Shown here: one piece after another, positions 16,854-26,392 of the stretch | Layout of the letters: every line of letters begins with the position of its first letter | Numbering within the stretch: position 1 is the stretch's first letter | Assembly (NCBI RefSeq): GCF_046298265.1 | Contig: NZ_JBKAHK010000004.1 | Location: 124,001-188,000, forward strand | Origin: Gillisia xinjiangensis | GTDB lineage: Bacteria > Bacteroidota > Bacteroidia > Flavobacteriales > Flavobacteriaceae | DNA length: 64,000 bases | Direction: 5' to 3' | The notes under the pieces: model-generated | Database searches by the model: none | What the model saw: only the letters and a program-made list of their open reading frames with translations | Told to the model about the DNA's origin: nothing | Translations under genes and position numbers: made by a program

Positions 16854-17570
16854 TTAAATTAGGTCAAAAATGGAATTAACTGCAGGATAGCGCTCTACCG
16901 TATAACCCTCGGCGTGTTCTGTACCTATTAATCGCCCAAGATCCCTCGCCCGGTAACTTATACTGTCAAAAAAGTTGTCGCTGGAGATGGGAGTTACGGG
17001 TTCTTTGCTCTCTTTATCAAAAAATTGTGTCTTATAAGCTCTAACCGAATCCAGTTTTTTATCCATATATCCTGTAATATCCACAACTATATCCGGAGAA
17101 AGATTTTTCCATTGAATATAGTGGTACACATGTTTGGGCCTCCAGGCAGCCTGGTTATTTTTTTCGTAAATGGTTTCAATTTTTGTTAAACCACTTAAAA
17201 AACAAGCGTCACTTACAAGTTTTGAACCTTTTCCATGATCTATATGCCTGTCATTTATCGCATTACATAGCACAATTTCAGGTCGGTATTTTCTAAGGAT
17301 CTTTATAACCTCCAACTGGTGCGCAATATTATTCTCAAAAAATCCATCGCTAAATTCAAGATTATGGCGAATTTTAACCCCGAGTATCTTGGCAGCCTCA
17401 GCCGCTTCTTTATCCCTGATTTCAGCTGTTCCCCGGGTTCCAAGTTCCCCGCGGGTAAGATCCAGGATCCCAACTTTTTTACCTCTATCTACCTCTTTAG
17501 CTATTGTTCCTGAACAGCTAAGTTCTACATCATCAGGATGAGAACCTATTGCCAAAATATCTAATTTCAT
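16854..17570 (-). CDS. bshB1: Bacillithiol biosynthesis deacetylase BshB1
   Basis: Zinc-dependent LmbE/PIG-L-type deacetylase that removes acetyl from GlcNAc-malate in bacillithiol synthesis. Zinc motif AIGSHPDDVE has H11, D13 and D14; the second His motif is DRHIDHGKG near 110, and the C-terminal RDLGRLIGTEHAEGY is typical of BshB1. The start at 17570 (MKLDILAIGSHPDD) is chosen because the family begins there; ATG 17597 would add nine residues. YtxJ, a bacillithiol-linked protein, is encoded at 29.9 kb, which supports use of this thiol. Confidence 0.93.
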   Translation of the reverse strand: MKLDILAIGSHPDDVELSCSGTIAKEVDRGKKVGILDLTRGELGTRGTAEIRDKEAAEAAKILGVKIRHNLEFSDGFFENNIAHQLEVIKILRKYRPEIVLCNAINDRHIDHGKGSKLVSDACFLSGLTKIETIYEKNNQAAWRPKHVYHYIQWKNLSPDIVVDITGYMDKKLDSVRAYKTQFFDKESKEPVTPISSDNFFDSISYRARDLGRLIGTEHAEGYTVERYPAVNSIFDLI

Positions 17571-17660
17571 GTAATTGATTATTTTTATAATTTGCATCTA
17601 TGGTTTTAAGCCACGAATGCACGAATATTTTTATTTTTCTATAGGAATTACCTCTTTTTT

Positions 17661-18830
17661 CTATCTTTCTACTTTCGAACTTTTAATTTTTTCCAACGCC
17701 TGCTCAATATCGGCTATCAAATCTTCCTTTTCCTCTATTCCAACTGAAAATCGCAACAAACCATCTTTGATTCCCTGATTTTCCCTGTTTTCCGGACTTA
17801 ATAAAGCATGAGAGGTCAGTGTTGGAGATAAAATCGTGGATTCAACTCCGGCCAAACTCATAGAAGACTTTATCAGCTTTAATTTTTTCTGAAATAAGGA
17901 GGCATTTAAGCCCTCCTTTAATTCAAATGAAAGCATTCCACCAAAACCTTTCATCTGGGATTTTGCAAGTGCGTGATCCGGATGCGATTTAAGTCCGGGA
18001 TAATAAACCTTTTCTATGTCGGCATGATTTTCCAGATATTTCGCCAGTTTTTTAGCGTTCTTATTTTGTGCTTTTACCCGCAATCCCATCGTTTTAATAC
18101 TGCGTTCCAGAAGCCACACCGTATAATCGCTTAAACTGCCACCAAAATTCTTGGCCAGCTGAAAAATGGTATTGATGTGTTCTTCGGAAGAAATTACGGT
18201 GCCGGCAAGAATATCACTGTGCCCACCCATATATTTGGTTGCAGAATGAATCACGATATCAATTCCAAAATCAATCGGGTTTTGATTTACCGGAGATGCG
18301 AAGGTATTGTCTATCATACTAACCAATCCGTGCTCCTTTGCAATTTCCGCCACCATTTTAAGGTCGGTAATAGTAAGTAAAGGGTTGGAAGGGGTTTCTA
18401 TATAAATAACTTTGGTGGTCTTTTTAATTTGATCTTTAAAACTTTCAGGTTGCAAGTCCTTTGTAAAGGAAAAATCGATCCCGAATTTCTCAAATTCTTC
18501 AACAACAAGATTACTTGTACCTCCATAAAGTGTGTTTTGAAGTACAACATGATCTCCTTTATGCAAAAACGCAAAAAGTGAAGTGCTTACAGCGGCCATT
18601 CCGCTTCCAAAGATCAATGCAGCTTCGCCGTGCTCTAAAGCAGCCATTTTTTGAGCTAAAGCAACCTGATTGGGCGTATTAAAATACCGAGGGTAGCGTT
18701 TTACCTCTACATCTTCAAAAGCATACGATGTCGACATATATAATGGGGATACAGCTCCCTTAAATTGTTCATCTTTCAATTCTCCGGAATGTGTGCAAAC
18801 CGTGTTGATTCCTGGGTTTTTATGAGCCAT
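17661..18830 (-). CDS. Cystathionine gamma-synthase/lyase-type PLP enzyme
   Basis: A 389-residue fold-type I PLP enzyme of the Cys/Met metabolism family. PLP-binding Lys is K199 in HSATKYMGGHSD; phosphate-binding GSGMAAVS (75-82) and ETPSNP are present. Members transfer or eliminate gamma-substituents in methionine/cysteine interconversion. Whether it is cystathionine gamma-synthase, gamma-lyase or O-acetylhomoserine sulfhydrylase cannot be decided from sequence alone; the ~390 length favours the first two. It lies 90 bp upstream of bshB1 on the same strand. Confidence 0.9.
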   Translation of the reverse strand: MAHKNPGINTVCTHSGELKDEQFKGAVSPLYMSTSYAFEDVEVKRYPRYFNTPNQVALAQKMAALEHGEAALIFGSGMAAVSTSLFAFLHKGDHVVLQNTLYGGTSNLVVEEFEKFGIDFSFTKDLQPESFKDQIKKTTKVIYIETPSNPLLTITDLKMVAEIAKEHGLVSMIDNTFASPVNQNPIDFGIDIVIHSATKYMGGHSDILAGTVISSEEHINTIFQLAKNFGGSLSDYTVWLLERSIKTMGLRVKAQNKNAKKLAKYLENHADIEKVYYPGLKSHPDHALAKSQMKGFGGMLSFELKEGLNASLFQKKLKLIKSSMSLAGVESTILSPTLTSHALLSPENRENQGIKDGLLRFSVGIEEKEDLIADIEQALEKIKSSKVER

Positions 18831-19192
18831 AAGAGGTGTTGGGATTTATTTATTTTAATTTTGCCCTAATGTAAAAAGAAATATTTGAAAATATCGCTCT
18901 CTGTGGATTCTTAAAAGACAAATTAAAATAGAAGTCCTGTTTAATCTTCTGTAATTCAAAACCAGAAAATCTATAAATCAATTTGCTGGAAAGGAATAAA
19001 TATCCAAGATTTCATTTAAATTTCTCCAAAATAAGAAGGGAGTACAACACAGAACAAAAGCCAAGGCTGGAACTAAATTTTATGTTTTATACTGGAAAAC
19101 AGCAGCACTTTTTCAGAAGTTAAATTTGGTTAAAGTGGCATTTTTAGGGTACCAAACACTGCATTTATTGTAATTTTAAAAAAAATATTGAT
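18831..19192. other. 362-bp divergent spacer
   Basis: Gene-free region between the divergent PLP enzyme and alcohol dehydrogenase genes, AT-rich, holding promoters for both. A match to the Bacteroidota -7 box (TAAATTTG) is at 19121. No repeat or further gene seen. Confidence 0.5.
19121..19128 (+). promoter_or_regulatory. Candidate -7 box for the alcohol dehydrogenase gene
   Basis: TAAATTTG matches the TAnnTTTG element of the Bacteroidota primary sigma factor, 65 bp before the ATG. No convincing TTG at the -33 position, so weak. Confidence 0.3.
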
Positions 19193-20248
19193 ATGAGTAA
19201 TGTAAAAGCATACGCAGCAAAATCTGCAACCAGGGATCTTGAACCATTTGAACTTGATCGACGGGAACCAACTGCAGAGGATGTTGAAATTGAAATTCTT
19301 TACTGTGGAGTTTGCCACAGTGATATACACACGGTTAAAAATGATTGGAAGAATGCTAAATATCCATCTGTTCCCGGACACGAAATAATAGGACGGGTTA
19401 CCAAAACCGGAGAAAATGCAACAAATTTTAAAGAAGGCCAACTTGTTGGAGTAGGCTGTATGGTCGATTCCTGTCAAACATGCAGCGCATGTAAGGATAA
19501 TTTGGAGCAATATTGTGAGAACGGAGCAACGTTTACCTACAACAGTGAGGATAAACATTTAGGTGGACATACCTTCGGTGGATATTCCGAAAAAGTGGTG
19601 GTTGACAAGAAATTCGTTTTAAACATTCCTGAAAATCTGGATGTTAAAGCAGTAGCGCCGCTTCTTTGTGCCGGGATAACCACCTGGTCGCCTCTGCAAC
19701 AATGGAATGTGAAGAAAGGAGATAAAGTTGGGGTTATAGGATTAGGAGGACTTGGTCATATGGGCGTGAAGCTTGCCAATGCAATGGGAGCTCATGTTGT
19801 AATGATAACAACTTCGGCATCAAAAACTGAAGATGCCAAGGATCTTGGTGCCCATGAGGTTTTAATCTCCAAAGATCAGAAGCAAATGGCTCAGCATCAA
19901 AATTCCTTCGATTTTCTTTTGAATACAATTCCTGTAGGCCATGATGTCAACCCTTATATAAGTTTGCTAAAAAGAGATGCTACGATGGTTTTGGTTGGCG
20001 CAATTGAACCTTTGGATCCAATCCACGGTGGCGGACTGGTAGGAGGACGAAAACGCTTAGCGGGATCTTTGATTGGAGGAATAAAAGAAACCCAGGAAAT
20101 GCTGGACTTCTGTGGGGAACATAATATTGTTTCAGATGTGGAAATGATCGATATTCAGAACATTAACAATGCCTATGACCGCATGATTAAATCGGATGTA
20201 AAATACCGGTTCGTGATCGATATGAAATCTTTGAAAAACAATCAGTAG
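19193..20248 (+). CDS. Zinc-dependent alcohol/aldehyde dehydrogenase (YahK/CAD-like)
   Basis: A 351-residue NAD(P)-dependent medium-chain dehydrogenase. Catalytic zinc ligands are C41 (YCGVCHSD) and H63 (PGHEIIG). The structural zinc loop supplies four cysteines in CMVDSCQTCSACKDNLEQYC. Rossmann motif GLGGLGHMG is at about 183-191. The family resembles E. coli YahK and plant cinnamyl alcohol dehydrogenases, broad aldehyde reductases. Ends at a strong terminator. Substrate not predictable. Confidence 0.92.
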   Translation: MSNVKAYAAKSATRDLEPFELDRREPTAEDVEIEILYCGVCHSDIHTVKNDWKNAKYPSVPGHEIIGRVTKTGENATNFKEGQLVGVGCMVDSCQTCSACKDNLEQYCENGATFTYNSEDKHLGGHTFGGYSEKVVVDKKFVLNIPENLDVKAVAPLLCAGITTWSPLQQWNVKKGDKVGVIGLGGLGHMGVKLANAMGAHVVMITTSASKTEDAKDLGAHEVLISKDQKQMAQHQNSFDFLLNTIPVGHDVNPYISLLKRDATMVLVGAIEPLDPIHGGGLVGGRKRLAGSLIGGIKETQEMLDFCGEHNIVSDVEMIDIQNINNAYDRMIKSDVKYRFVIDMKSLKNNQ

Positions 20249-20551
20249 ATAGATAGAACCTAACGTGAAATTTTTACGTAATAGGTTTTGAAATATTTTA
20301 AAAAGCAGTTGGAATCAATTCCAACTGCTTTTTTTGTTTAGAATATTTTCTGCCATATCTGATATTTAAAAAAATGATGGAAATAATCCTGAGCTTTTAG
20401 GTAAAGTCGATTTTCTTAAACAGGACTAAGGTTTTATCCTTCAAAAAATTTATTTCAGAACAACTTTTTTATCTTTACCTGTTCATTGAAATCTATAAAA
20501 TTACGTTCTCCAAAAATTATAGCTTTCCGGGGAGCCATAAAAAAATACTAA
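20249..20551. other. 303-bp spacer before the hut operon
   Basis: Contains the dehydrogenase terminator at 20300-20333 and AT-rich leader for hutI, including TATCTTTA at 20470, a loose -7 box. No gene seen. Confidence 0.5.
20300..20333 (+). terminator. Terminator after the alcohol dehydrogenase
   Basis: Perfect 15-bp stem (20300-20314 with 20319-20333) with a short TCAA loop, followed by more T. Confidence 0.92.
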
Positions 20552-21790
20552 ATGAGATCATTATTTATAAATATCAGGGAGTTAGTTCAGATAAGGGATT
20601 CTTCCGTAGAAAAAGTTTCAGGATCTGAAATGAAGGAATTGCCCAAAATTTCCAATGCCTGGCTATTTTTTGAGAACGATAAAATTTCAGATTTCGGAAA
20701 AATGGAAGATCTGTCGGAGATTCAGGTAGATCAAACCATCGACCTTACCGGAAAAATTGTGCTTCCCTCCTGGTGCGATTCGCATACCCACCTGGTTTAT
20801 GCCGGAAACAGGGAACAGGAGTTTGTAGACCGAATAAACGGGCTTACCTATGAAGAGATCGCAAATCGTGGCGGTGGTATCCTGAACTCTGCCAAAACCC
20901 TGAATGAAACTTCAGAAGAAGAATTGTACGAACAATCTGCCGCCAGGCTTGAAGAGGTTATCAAACTTGGAACAGGTGCAATTGAAATAAAATCAGGCTA
21001 CGGACTTACCAAAGAAGGGGAGTTAAAAATGCTTCGGGTAATCAAAAAATTAAAAAATAATTTTAGTTTGCCTGTAAAAGCTACATTTTTAGGAGCACAC
21101 GCATTACCTTCAGAATACAAAGACCGAAAAGAGGAATATCTTGATATGGTTATTACCGAGATATTACCTGTAATTGCAAAAGAAAATCTTGCAGAATATA
21201 TCGATATTTTTTGTGAAAAAGGTTATTTCAGCGTGGAGGATACCAACAGGCTTATGAAAGCCGGACAAAAATATGGATTGCAACCAAAAATCCACGTAAA
21301 TCAGTTCAACGCCATTGGAGGTGTACAAGCGGGAGTCACTCATAATGCCATAAGTGTGGATCATCTTGAGATCATGACTCCGCAGGATATTAAAAGTTTA
21401 ACAGGCACACCAACTATGCCTGTTGCACTTCCCGGTTGCTCCTTATTTCTAAGTATTCCATACACCCCGGCAAGGGAAATCATGGAAGCCGGTTTACCCC
21501 TGGCCCTCGCTACCGATTTCAATCCTGGTAGTTCTCCCAGCGGAAATATGAATCTTGTGGTTTCCCTGGCGTGTATTAAAATGAAAATGACTCCGGAAGA
21601 AGCTATCAATGCAGCTACAATAAATGCGGCTTATGCAATGGGTTTAAGCAAGACGCACGGAAGTATTTCCAAAGGTAAAAAAGCAAATTTTATAGTTACT
21701 AAAAATATTCCCTCCTATGCTTATTTGCCATATGCTTTTGGCACTAATGCAATAGAGGATGTTTACATCAATGGAAAATCGGTGAATTAA
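20552..21790 (+). CDS. hutI: Imidazolonepropionase
   Basis: Hydrolyses imidazolone-5-propionate to formimidoylglutamate in histidine degradation. Amidohydrolase-fold protein of 412 residues with metal motif CDSHTHLVYAG, substrate region GTGAIEIKSGYGLT, HVNQFNAIGG and SVDHLE, and ATDFNPGSSPSGNM near the C-terminus. First gene of a tight four-gene operon; its TAA overlaps the hutG ATG by one base (TAATG). hutU and hutH are not in the window. Confidence 0.96.
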   Translation: MRSLFINIRELVQIRDSSVEKVSGSEMKELPKISNAWLFFENDKISDFGKMEDLSEIQVDQTIDLTGKIVLPSWCDSHTHLVYAGNREQEFVDRINGLTYEEIANRGGGILNSAKTLNETSEEELYEQSAARLEEVIKLGTGAIEIKSGYGLTKEGELKMLRVIKKLKNNFSLPVKATFLGAHALPSEYKDRKEEYLDMVITEILPVIAKENLAEYIDIFCEKGYFSVEDTNRLMKAGQKYGLQPKIHVNQFNAIGGVQAGVTHNAISVDHLEIMTPQDIKSLTGTPTMPVALPGCSLFLSIPYTPAREIMEAGLPLALATDFNPGSSPSGNMNLVVSLACIKMKMTPEEAINAATINAAYAMGLSKTHGSISKGKKANFIVTKNIPSYAYLPYAFGTNAIEDVYINGKSVN

Positions 21791-22791
21791 TGGAAGGATT
21801 TAAATTATACAATCACAAAACTATCGCCAACCTTATTTCCGGACGGGAAGGAGAAACCAGGTTTGGAGATGAATTAAGTTTTATAAGGGATTTTAATGAG
21901 TTGGAGGATTCCAAATCCAGGTATGTGTTGTTCGGAATCCCAGAGGATATTGGAATTCGGGGAAATTCAGGAAAACCAGGCGCTTCCAAAGCCTGGGATG
22001 CCTGTTTAAAATCCCTGCTAAACATTCAGGCAAATCAATACACCAATCCGGAAAGCGTGCTTTTACTGGGAGAAATTGATTGTAAAGAGTTAATGTCTAA
22101 AGCAGCAAATTTTGATCGGGAAGATCCTAATTATTTCGTGAAACTTGGTGAGCTTGCTTCCAAATTGGATGTTATCGTGAGCGATGTGGTGGCGCGAATA
22201 ATTTCAGCAGGAAAAATCGCGATTATCGTGGGTGGCGGACACAACAATGCCTACGGAAATATAAAAGGAGCATTTAAAGCGCTGGCCAAACCTGTGAATA
22301 TTTTGAATATCGATGCGCATACCGATCTCCGAAAAACCGATTATCGCCACAGCGGGAACGGCTTCAGTTTTGCCCGAAAAGAAAATATCCTTGGGAAATA
22401 CCGTGTTTTTGGATTACACCAAAATTATACCCCCGATTATATTTTCAAAGAAATAATACAGTCTCCTAATGATCATTTCAGGCTTTTTGAACATCTTACT
22501 TTAAAATCTTCAGAATCCATCATTAAAGCATTCCGGGAAGAGCTGGATTTCACCGCTCAGGAAGATTTTGGATTGGAACTGGATTGTGATGCGATCAAGG
22601 ATTTTCCAAGCAGCGCGCAGTCTCCAACAGGTTTTCCTATAAATATGGTAAGGAATTTTATTAAAATCGCTTCCGAGGAAAAAAATATCCGCTATCTTCA
22701 TATCTGTGAAGCTGCACCACAAGAGAATCAAAATTTTGATACAGGAAAAGCGCTTAGCTATTTTATAACAGATTTTATAAACCCGGCCTGA
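21790..22791 (+). CDS. hutG: Formimidoylglutamase (ureohydrolase family)
   Basis: Cleaves formimidoylglutamate to glutamate and formamide. A 333-residue arginase-fold enzyme with the binuclear manganese motifs GGGHNNAYG, NIDAHTDLR (Asp-Ala-His-x-Asp) and ELDCDAIKD. It begins on the last base of hutI and ends overlapping the next ATG (TGATG), so translation is coupled. Context with hutI makes hutG more likely than arginase or agmatinase. Confidence 0.92.
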   Translation: MEGFKLYNHKTIANLISGREGETRFGDELSFIRDFNELEDSKSRYVLFGIPEDIGIRGNSGKPGASKAWDACLKSLLNIQANQYTNPESVLLLGEIDCKELMSKAANFDREDPNYFVKLGELASKLDVIVSDVVARIISAGKIAIIVGGGHNNAYGNIKGAFKALAKPVNILNIDAHTDLRKTDYRHSGNGFSFARKENILGKYRVFGLHQNYTPDYIFKEIIQSPNDHFRLFEHLTLKSSESIIKAFREELDFTAQEDFGLELDCDAIKDFPSSAQSPTGFPINMVRNFIKIASEEKNIRYLHICEAAPQENQNFDTGKALSYFITDFINPA

Positions 22792-23156
22792 TGAGCAAAA
22801 ATTTACAAATTTTTGTAGAATATGCTTCCACTCTTATTGAGGTTATTGGCATTTTAATCATTGGTTTAGGTGCATTTTGGGCTTTAGGCCGATATTTGTT
22901 TAAAAAGCAGGGAGAACCTTACCGATCTTTCAAGATCATACGGGAAGAACTGGGGAAAGCTATACTTTTAGGACTTGAATTTCTTGTAGCTGCAGATATT
23001 ATTGCAACGGTAGTTTTTGAAACTACAACTAAAAGTATCTTAAATTTAGGTTTGATCGTTTTAATCAGAATCATTTTAAGTTTTACCCTGGAAATTGAAA
23101 TTGAAGGCAAATTTCCCTGGAAGCAAAAACCTCATAAAACTACAGGTAAAGAATGA
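22791..23156 (+). CDS. DUF1622 membrane protein
   Basis: A 121-residue membrane protein with three predicted helices (~15-33, ~58-76, ~82-100) and a charged middle loop containing YRSFKIIREELGKAILLGLEFLVAADI, the DUF1622 signature, here given in short pieces. Starts on the hutG stop and overlaps the next gene by 4 nt. Function unknown; its place in a hut operon is unusual. Confidence 0.85.
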   Translation: MSKNLQIFVEYASTLIEVIGILIIGLGAFWALGRYLFKKQGEPYRSFKIIREELGKAILLGLEFLVAADIIATVVFETTTKSILNLGLIVLIRIILSFTLEIEIEGKFPWKQKPHKTTGKE

Positions 23157-23614
23157 ATATAGAAATTATTCCTTTTTCATCCCAGTTCGCCCGGGATTTT
23201 CAGGAACTCAACCTGGCCTGGCTAAAAAAATATTTCTGGGTGGAAGACCACGATCGGGAAGTGCTTGGTAATCCTGAAAAATATATTATTGAACCCGGCG
23301 GAAATATCTTTTTCGCGAAAGAGGATGAGCATATTATTGGCACTGTGGCATTGATGAAGATAGAAGATGGGATCTTTGAACTCACCAAAATGGCAGTTAC
23401 TCCTGAAGCTCAGGGTAAAAAGATCGGACAAAAACTGATGGAGCATACCCTGAAGTATGCCAAAGAGAAAGGCTGGAAATCGGTTATTATCTACTCTAAC
23501 CGAAAACTTGAAAATGCAATCTATATCTACCAAAAATACGGATTTCAGGAAATCCCTATAGAAGAAAATAATCCCTATGCCCGGGGAGATATCAAGATGA
23601 AACTGGAGTTATAA
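23153..23614 (+). CDS. GNAT family N-acetyltransferase
   Basis: A 153-residue acetyl-CoA-dependent acetyltransferase. The GNAT core shows AVTPEAQGKKIGQKLM, the acetyl-CoA pyrophosphate loop (Q/R-x-x-G-x-G/A type), preceded by strand GIFELTKM and followed by AIYIYQKYGFQEIP. Overlaps the DUF1622 gene by 4 nt (ATGA). Substrate unknown; a link to histidine/glutamate metabolism is only by position. Confidence 0.9.
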   Translation: MNIEIIPFSSQFARDFQELNLAWLKKYFWVEDHDREVLGNPEKYIIEPGGNIFFAKEDEHIIGTVALMKIEDGIFELTKMAVTPEAQGKKIGQKLMEHTLKYAKEKGWKSVIIYSNRKLENAIYIYQKYGFQEIPIEENNPYARGDIKMKLEL

Positions 23615-23619
23615 AAACA

Positions 23620-23665
23620 AAATTCAACCTCAAAGCCCTTAATTATAGGCTTTGAGGTTGAATTT
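23620..23665. terminator. Bidirectional terminator of hut operon and trehalase
   Basis: Perfect 18-bp inverted repeat (23620-23637 with 23648-23665), 10-nt loop, flanked by A and T runs, between convergent genes. Confidence 0.93.
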
Positions 23666-23687
23666 GAATTTTTTAATACCTGATGCA

Positions 23688-25298
23688 TTATTCCTTTGAT
23701 AATTTCTGAAAAACCCCGTTTGTCCAGCCAAAACCGTCCTGAGTGGGATACTCTCCTCCCCCACTTTCTTTAGACAGATCTTCTACATTGTATTTTTCCA
23801 GTAATTTATAGGTGTCTTTATAAACCTGCTTATTCAAATTGAGCCATCTTTCCTTAATTTCTCCAGCTAAATCATTTTGATCATAATTTCTCAAGCCTGA
23901 AATTGTGATCGATTGCAACGGGGCCCAACCGTTTGGAGCATCCCATTGCTGATCTGTGTTGTAAGGGGTGGTAACTACGCCCCCCGGCTTAAGGAACATT
24001 TCCTTTATTTTTTGGGTAACTTTTTCAGCCTGCTCATTATCGGCTAATTCAAAAAATAAAGGATATACTCCCGCTAAAGAATATACCGGCGTACTTTCCC
24101 TTTTTATAAAGTTATAATCCATAAAAAATTCCTTTTCATCATCCCAAAGATAATTTTGGATTGCATTTTTTCGGGTTAAAGCTTTTTGCTGAAAAATTTC
24201 GGAATTTTTAGAATCATTCTTTAATTTATAAGCTTTAGAAATAGTCTCTTCCAGGTGAAAGAGCAAAGAATTAAGATCTACAGGAATTATATCGGTAGTA
24301 TGAATGGTAGAAAGCTTGAACCCATCTTCCTTATCCTCTGTTAACCACCGGCTGGAAAAATCCCAGCCGGACTCTGCGCCGGCTCTTAAATTCCTGTAAA
24401 CCTCTTCCCTTTTTAAATTTGGAAATTCGATGATAGCAAGGGTAGCAGTTTCCACATCTTCCCTGTAACTTTCAGGTCTTGGGGTATTCTTTTCGTCCCA
24501 ATATCTATTGAGGATGGTTCCATCCTCCAATCTAACAACTCTTTTAATAGAATTATTTGAAGGATTAAGAGATTCAGAACCCGTCATCCAGAAATCATAT
24601 TCCTTTAAAAGCGTTTCAAGGTAAGAAGTATAGACTGAATCTGATTTTGATTCTGCCAATACATCCACCATCAATGAATAAAATGGAGGTTGTGACCTGC
24701 TTAAGTAATACGTTCTATTTCCGTTGGGAATAAAACCAAACTCATTGATAAGGTGAGAGAAATTATCTACCATATTTTGGATAATCGCTATTTCCCCGTC
24801 TTCCTGAAGTCCCAACATCGTAAAATAGCTATCCCAGTAATAGATCTCCCGAAATCTTCCTCCCGGAACTATATAAGGATGAGGCAAAGGGAGCAGGGTT
24901 CCTGAAACCTCCTTATCGGCCGGTCGTTTTAATACATCCCAAAGTTTGGTAATATGTTCATTGATGGATGAAGAATCTGTTTTGTAAACCGATTCCTGTT
25001 CCGGAACTGTAAAATTTTTATAAACAAATTTAGAAATATTATTAGCTGACTTACTCTCAAGTTTAGCATAGTCATTTCTTATTTTTGCAACATCATATAA
25101 TGGAACAGCATCTACAAAAGTTTTGCTGTCCTCAAAAACATCCTTATTGGTTTGCACGGCAAAGAATAATTCCCCGTAAAGTTCTTCAGGAGGAAAGATC
25201 TGGGCTTCCCTGGATTCTGGCTTTGTAAGCGTAGCGCAACTTGATAGAAAAAGCAGCGATAAAGAAAGAATTGTGTTGCTGAAATTTGATTGCTTCAT
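23688..25298 (-). CDS. treA: Periplasmic alpha,alpha-trehalase lipoprotein (GH37)
   Basis: Hydrolyses trehalose to two glucose. A 536-residue protein with lipobox signal (LSLLFLSSC, Cys21) and the two trehalase signatures: PGGRFREIYYWDSYF near residue 145 and QWDAPNGWAPLQ near 450. The glycine-rich GGGEYPTQDGFGWTNGV is close to the C-terminus. It should act in the periplasm or at the outer membrane. It is monocistronic and remote from the trehalose-phosphatase/GH65 block at 43-47 kb. Confidence 0.95.
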   Translation of the reverse strand: MKQSNFSNTILSLSLLFLSSCATLTKPESREAQIFPPEELYGELFFAVQTNKDVFEDSKTFVDAVPLYDVAKIRNDYAKLESKSANNISKFVYKNFTVPEQESVYKTDSSSINEHITKLWDVLKRPADKEVSGTLLPLPHPYIVPGGRFREIYYWDSYFTMLGLQEDGEIAIIQNMVDNFSHLINEFGFIPNGNRTYYLSRSQPPFYSLMVDVLAESKSDSVYTSYLETLLKEYDFWMTGSESLNPSNNSIKRVVRLEDGTILNRYWDEKNTPRPESYREDVETATLAIIEFPNLKREEVYRNLRAGAESGWDFSSRWLTEDKEDGFKLSTIHTTDIIPVDLNSLLFHLEETISKAYKLKNDSKNSEIFQQKALTRKNAIQNYLWDDEKEFFMDYNFIKRESTPVYSLAGVYPLFFELADNEQAEKVTQKIKEMFLKPGGVVTTPYNTDQQWDAPNGWAPLQSITISGLRNYDQNDLAGEIKERWLNLNKQVYKDTYKLLEKYNVEDLSKESGGGEYPTQDGFGWTNGVFQKLSKE

Positions 25299-25514
25299 AA
25301 ATATGAATTATCTGAAATTAGTATTGGAAGAATAGCTCCCGCCAAATGTTAAATATAAATGATTAATTAGGAAAGTTTTACTTCTGGTCTAATTTTATTA
25401 AATAGAATGAATTGTAAACCACTCCCTTGAATCATTAAATTAAGTATAATTTCTTAAAAAATTCTTAATCTATTGTTCCCTCCGTATTTTGACTTGTAAC
25501 TTTATCAAAAAAAA

Positions 25515-26303
25515 ATGAAAAACTTATTGAGTATTTTAAGCTTGGTACTCATTTTTACTGGTTGTAAGAACGAGAAGGGAGAAAATCAGGAAATTGTTGC
25601 CACCCAGGAAACCATGGAAACTGAAGCTGTTACTGTAGACATTCCTATTGATCCAATTACACATGGTACCGCGATCATTAATTGGGGAGATGCGGTTATT
25701 TATTTGGACCCCACGGGTGGTGCCAAAGCATTCGAAGGAAAATCAAATCCGGATTTTGTATTGATCACCGATATTCATGGAGATCATATGGACGCAAAAA
25801 CATTGGCTGCCCTGGAACTGGGTGACATCAAAATTTTAGCACCTCAGTCTGTTAAAGACCAACTTCCAAAAGAACTTGGAGACAAGATTTCTGTAATTAA
25901 CAATGATGAAAACCAACAATTTATGGAATTCAGCATAACAGCAATTCCAATGTATAATTTACCGGAGGCGGCTGATGCCTTCCATCCAAAAGGTCGTGGA
26001 AATGGCTACATCCTAGAAAAAGACGGAAAACGACTTTATATTTCAGGAGATACAGAAGATATTCCTGAAATGCGCAGTTTAAAGAATATCGATATGGCAC
26101 TTGTTGCGATGAACCTTCCTTATACCATGACCTTAGATCAGGCTGCAGAAGCCGTACTGGCATTTCAGCCAAAACAGGTTTATCCCTTTCATTATCGCGG
26201 TGGTGATGGTTTATCCGATGTTGAAAAATTCAAGGAACTGGTGAATCAAAAAAATCCAAATATTGAAGTGGTGCTTTTAGATTGGTATCCCGAAATGAAC
26301 TAA
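25515..26303 (+). CDS. MBL-fold metallohydrolase lipoprotein
   Basis: A 262-residue lipoprotein (signal ending IFTGC, Cys17). The domain is a UlaG/RomA-like metallo-beta-lactamase fold: ITHGTAIINWGD start, metal motif DIHGDHMD (TxHxDH variant with Ile in place of Thr-Ala), GYILEKDGKRLYISGDTED and QVYPFHYRGGD. Substrate unknown; a lactonase or phosphodiesterase-type role is possible. Confidence 0.85.
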   Translation: MKNLLSILSLVLIFTGCKNEKGENQEIVATQETMETEAVTVDIPIDPITHGTAIINWGDAVIYLDPTGGAKAFEGKSNPDFVLITDIHGDHMDAKTLAALELGDIKILAPQSVKDQLPKELGDKISVINNDENQQFMEFSITAIPMYNLPEAADAFHPKGRGNGYILEKDGKRLYISGDTEDIPEMRSLKNIDMALVAMNLPYTMTLDQAAEAVLAFQPKQVYPFHYRGGDGLSDVEKFKELVNQKNPNIEVVLLDWYPEMN

Positions 26304-26342
26304 GCAATTATCGGGAATTTAAATCTTAAGAAATTTACACAT

Positions 26343-26373
26343 AAAAAAAACGCCCAAAAAAGGCGTTTTTTTT
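26343..26373. terminator. Terminator between MBL lipoprotein and cold-shock genes
   Basis: A8CGCC with GGCGT8 (12-bp stem) around a C-A6 loop, symmetric in A and T runs, so it works on both strands. Confidence 0.9.
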
Positions 26374-26392
26374 ATTTCAAGCAAAATATAAA

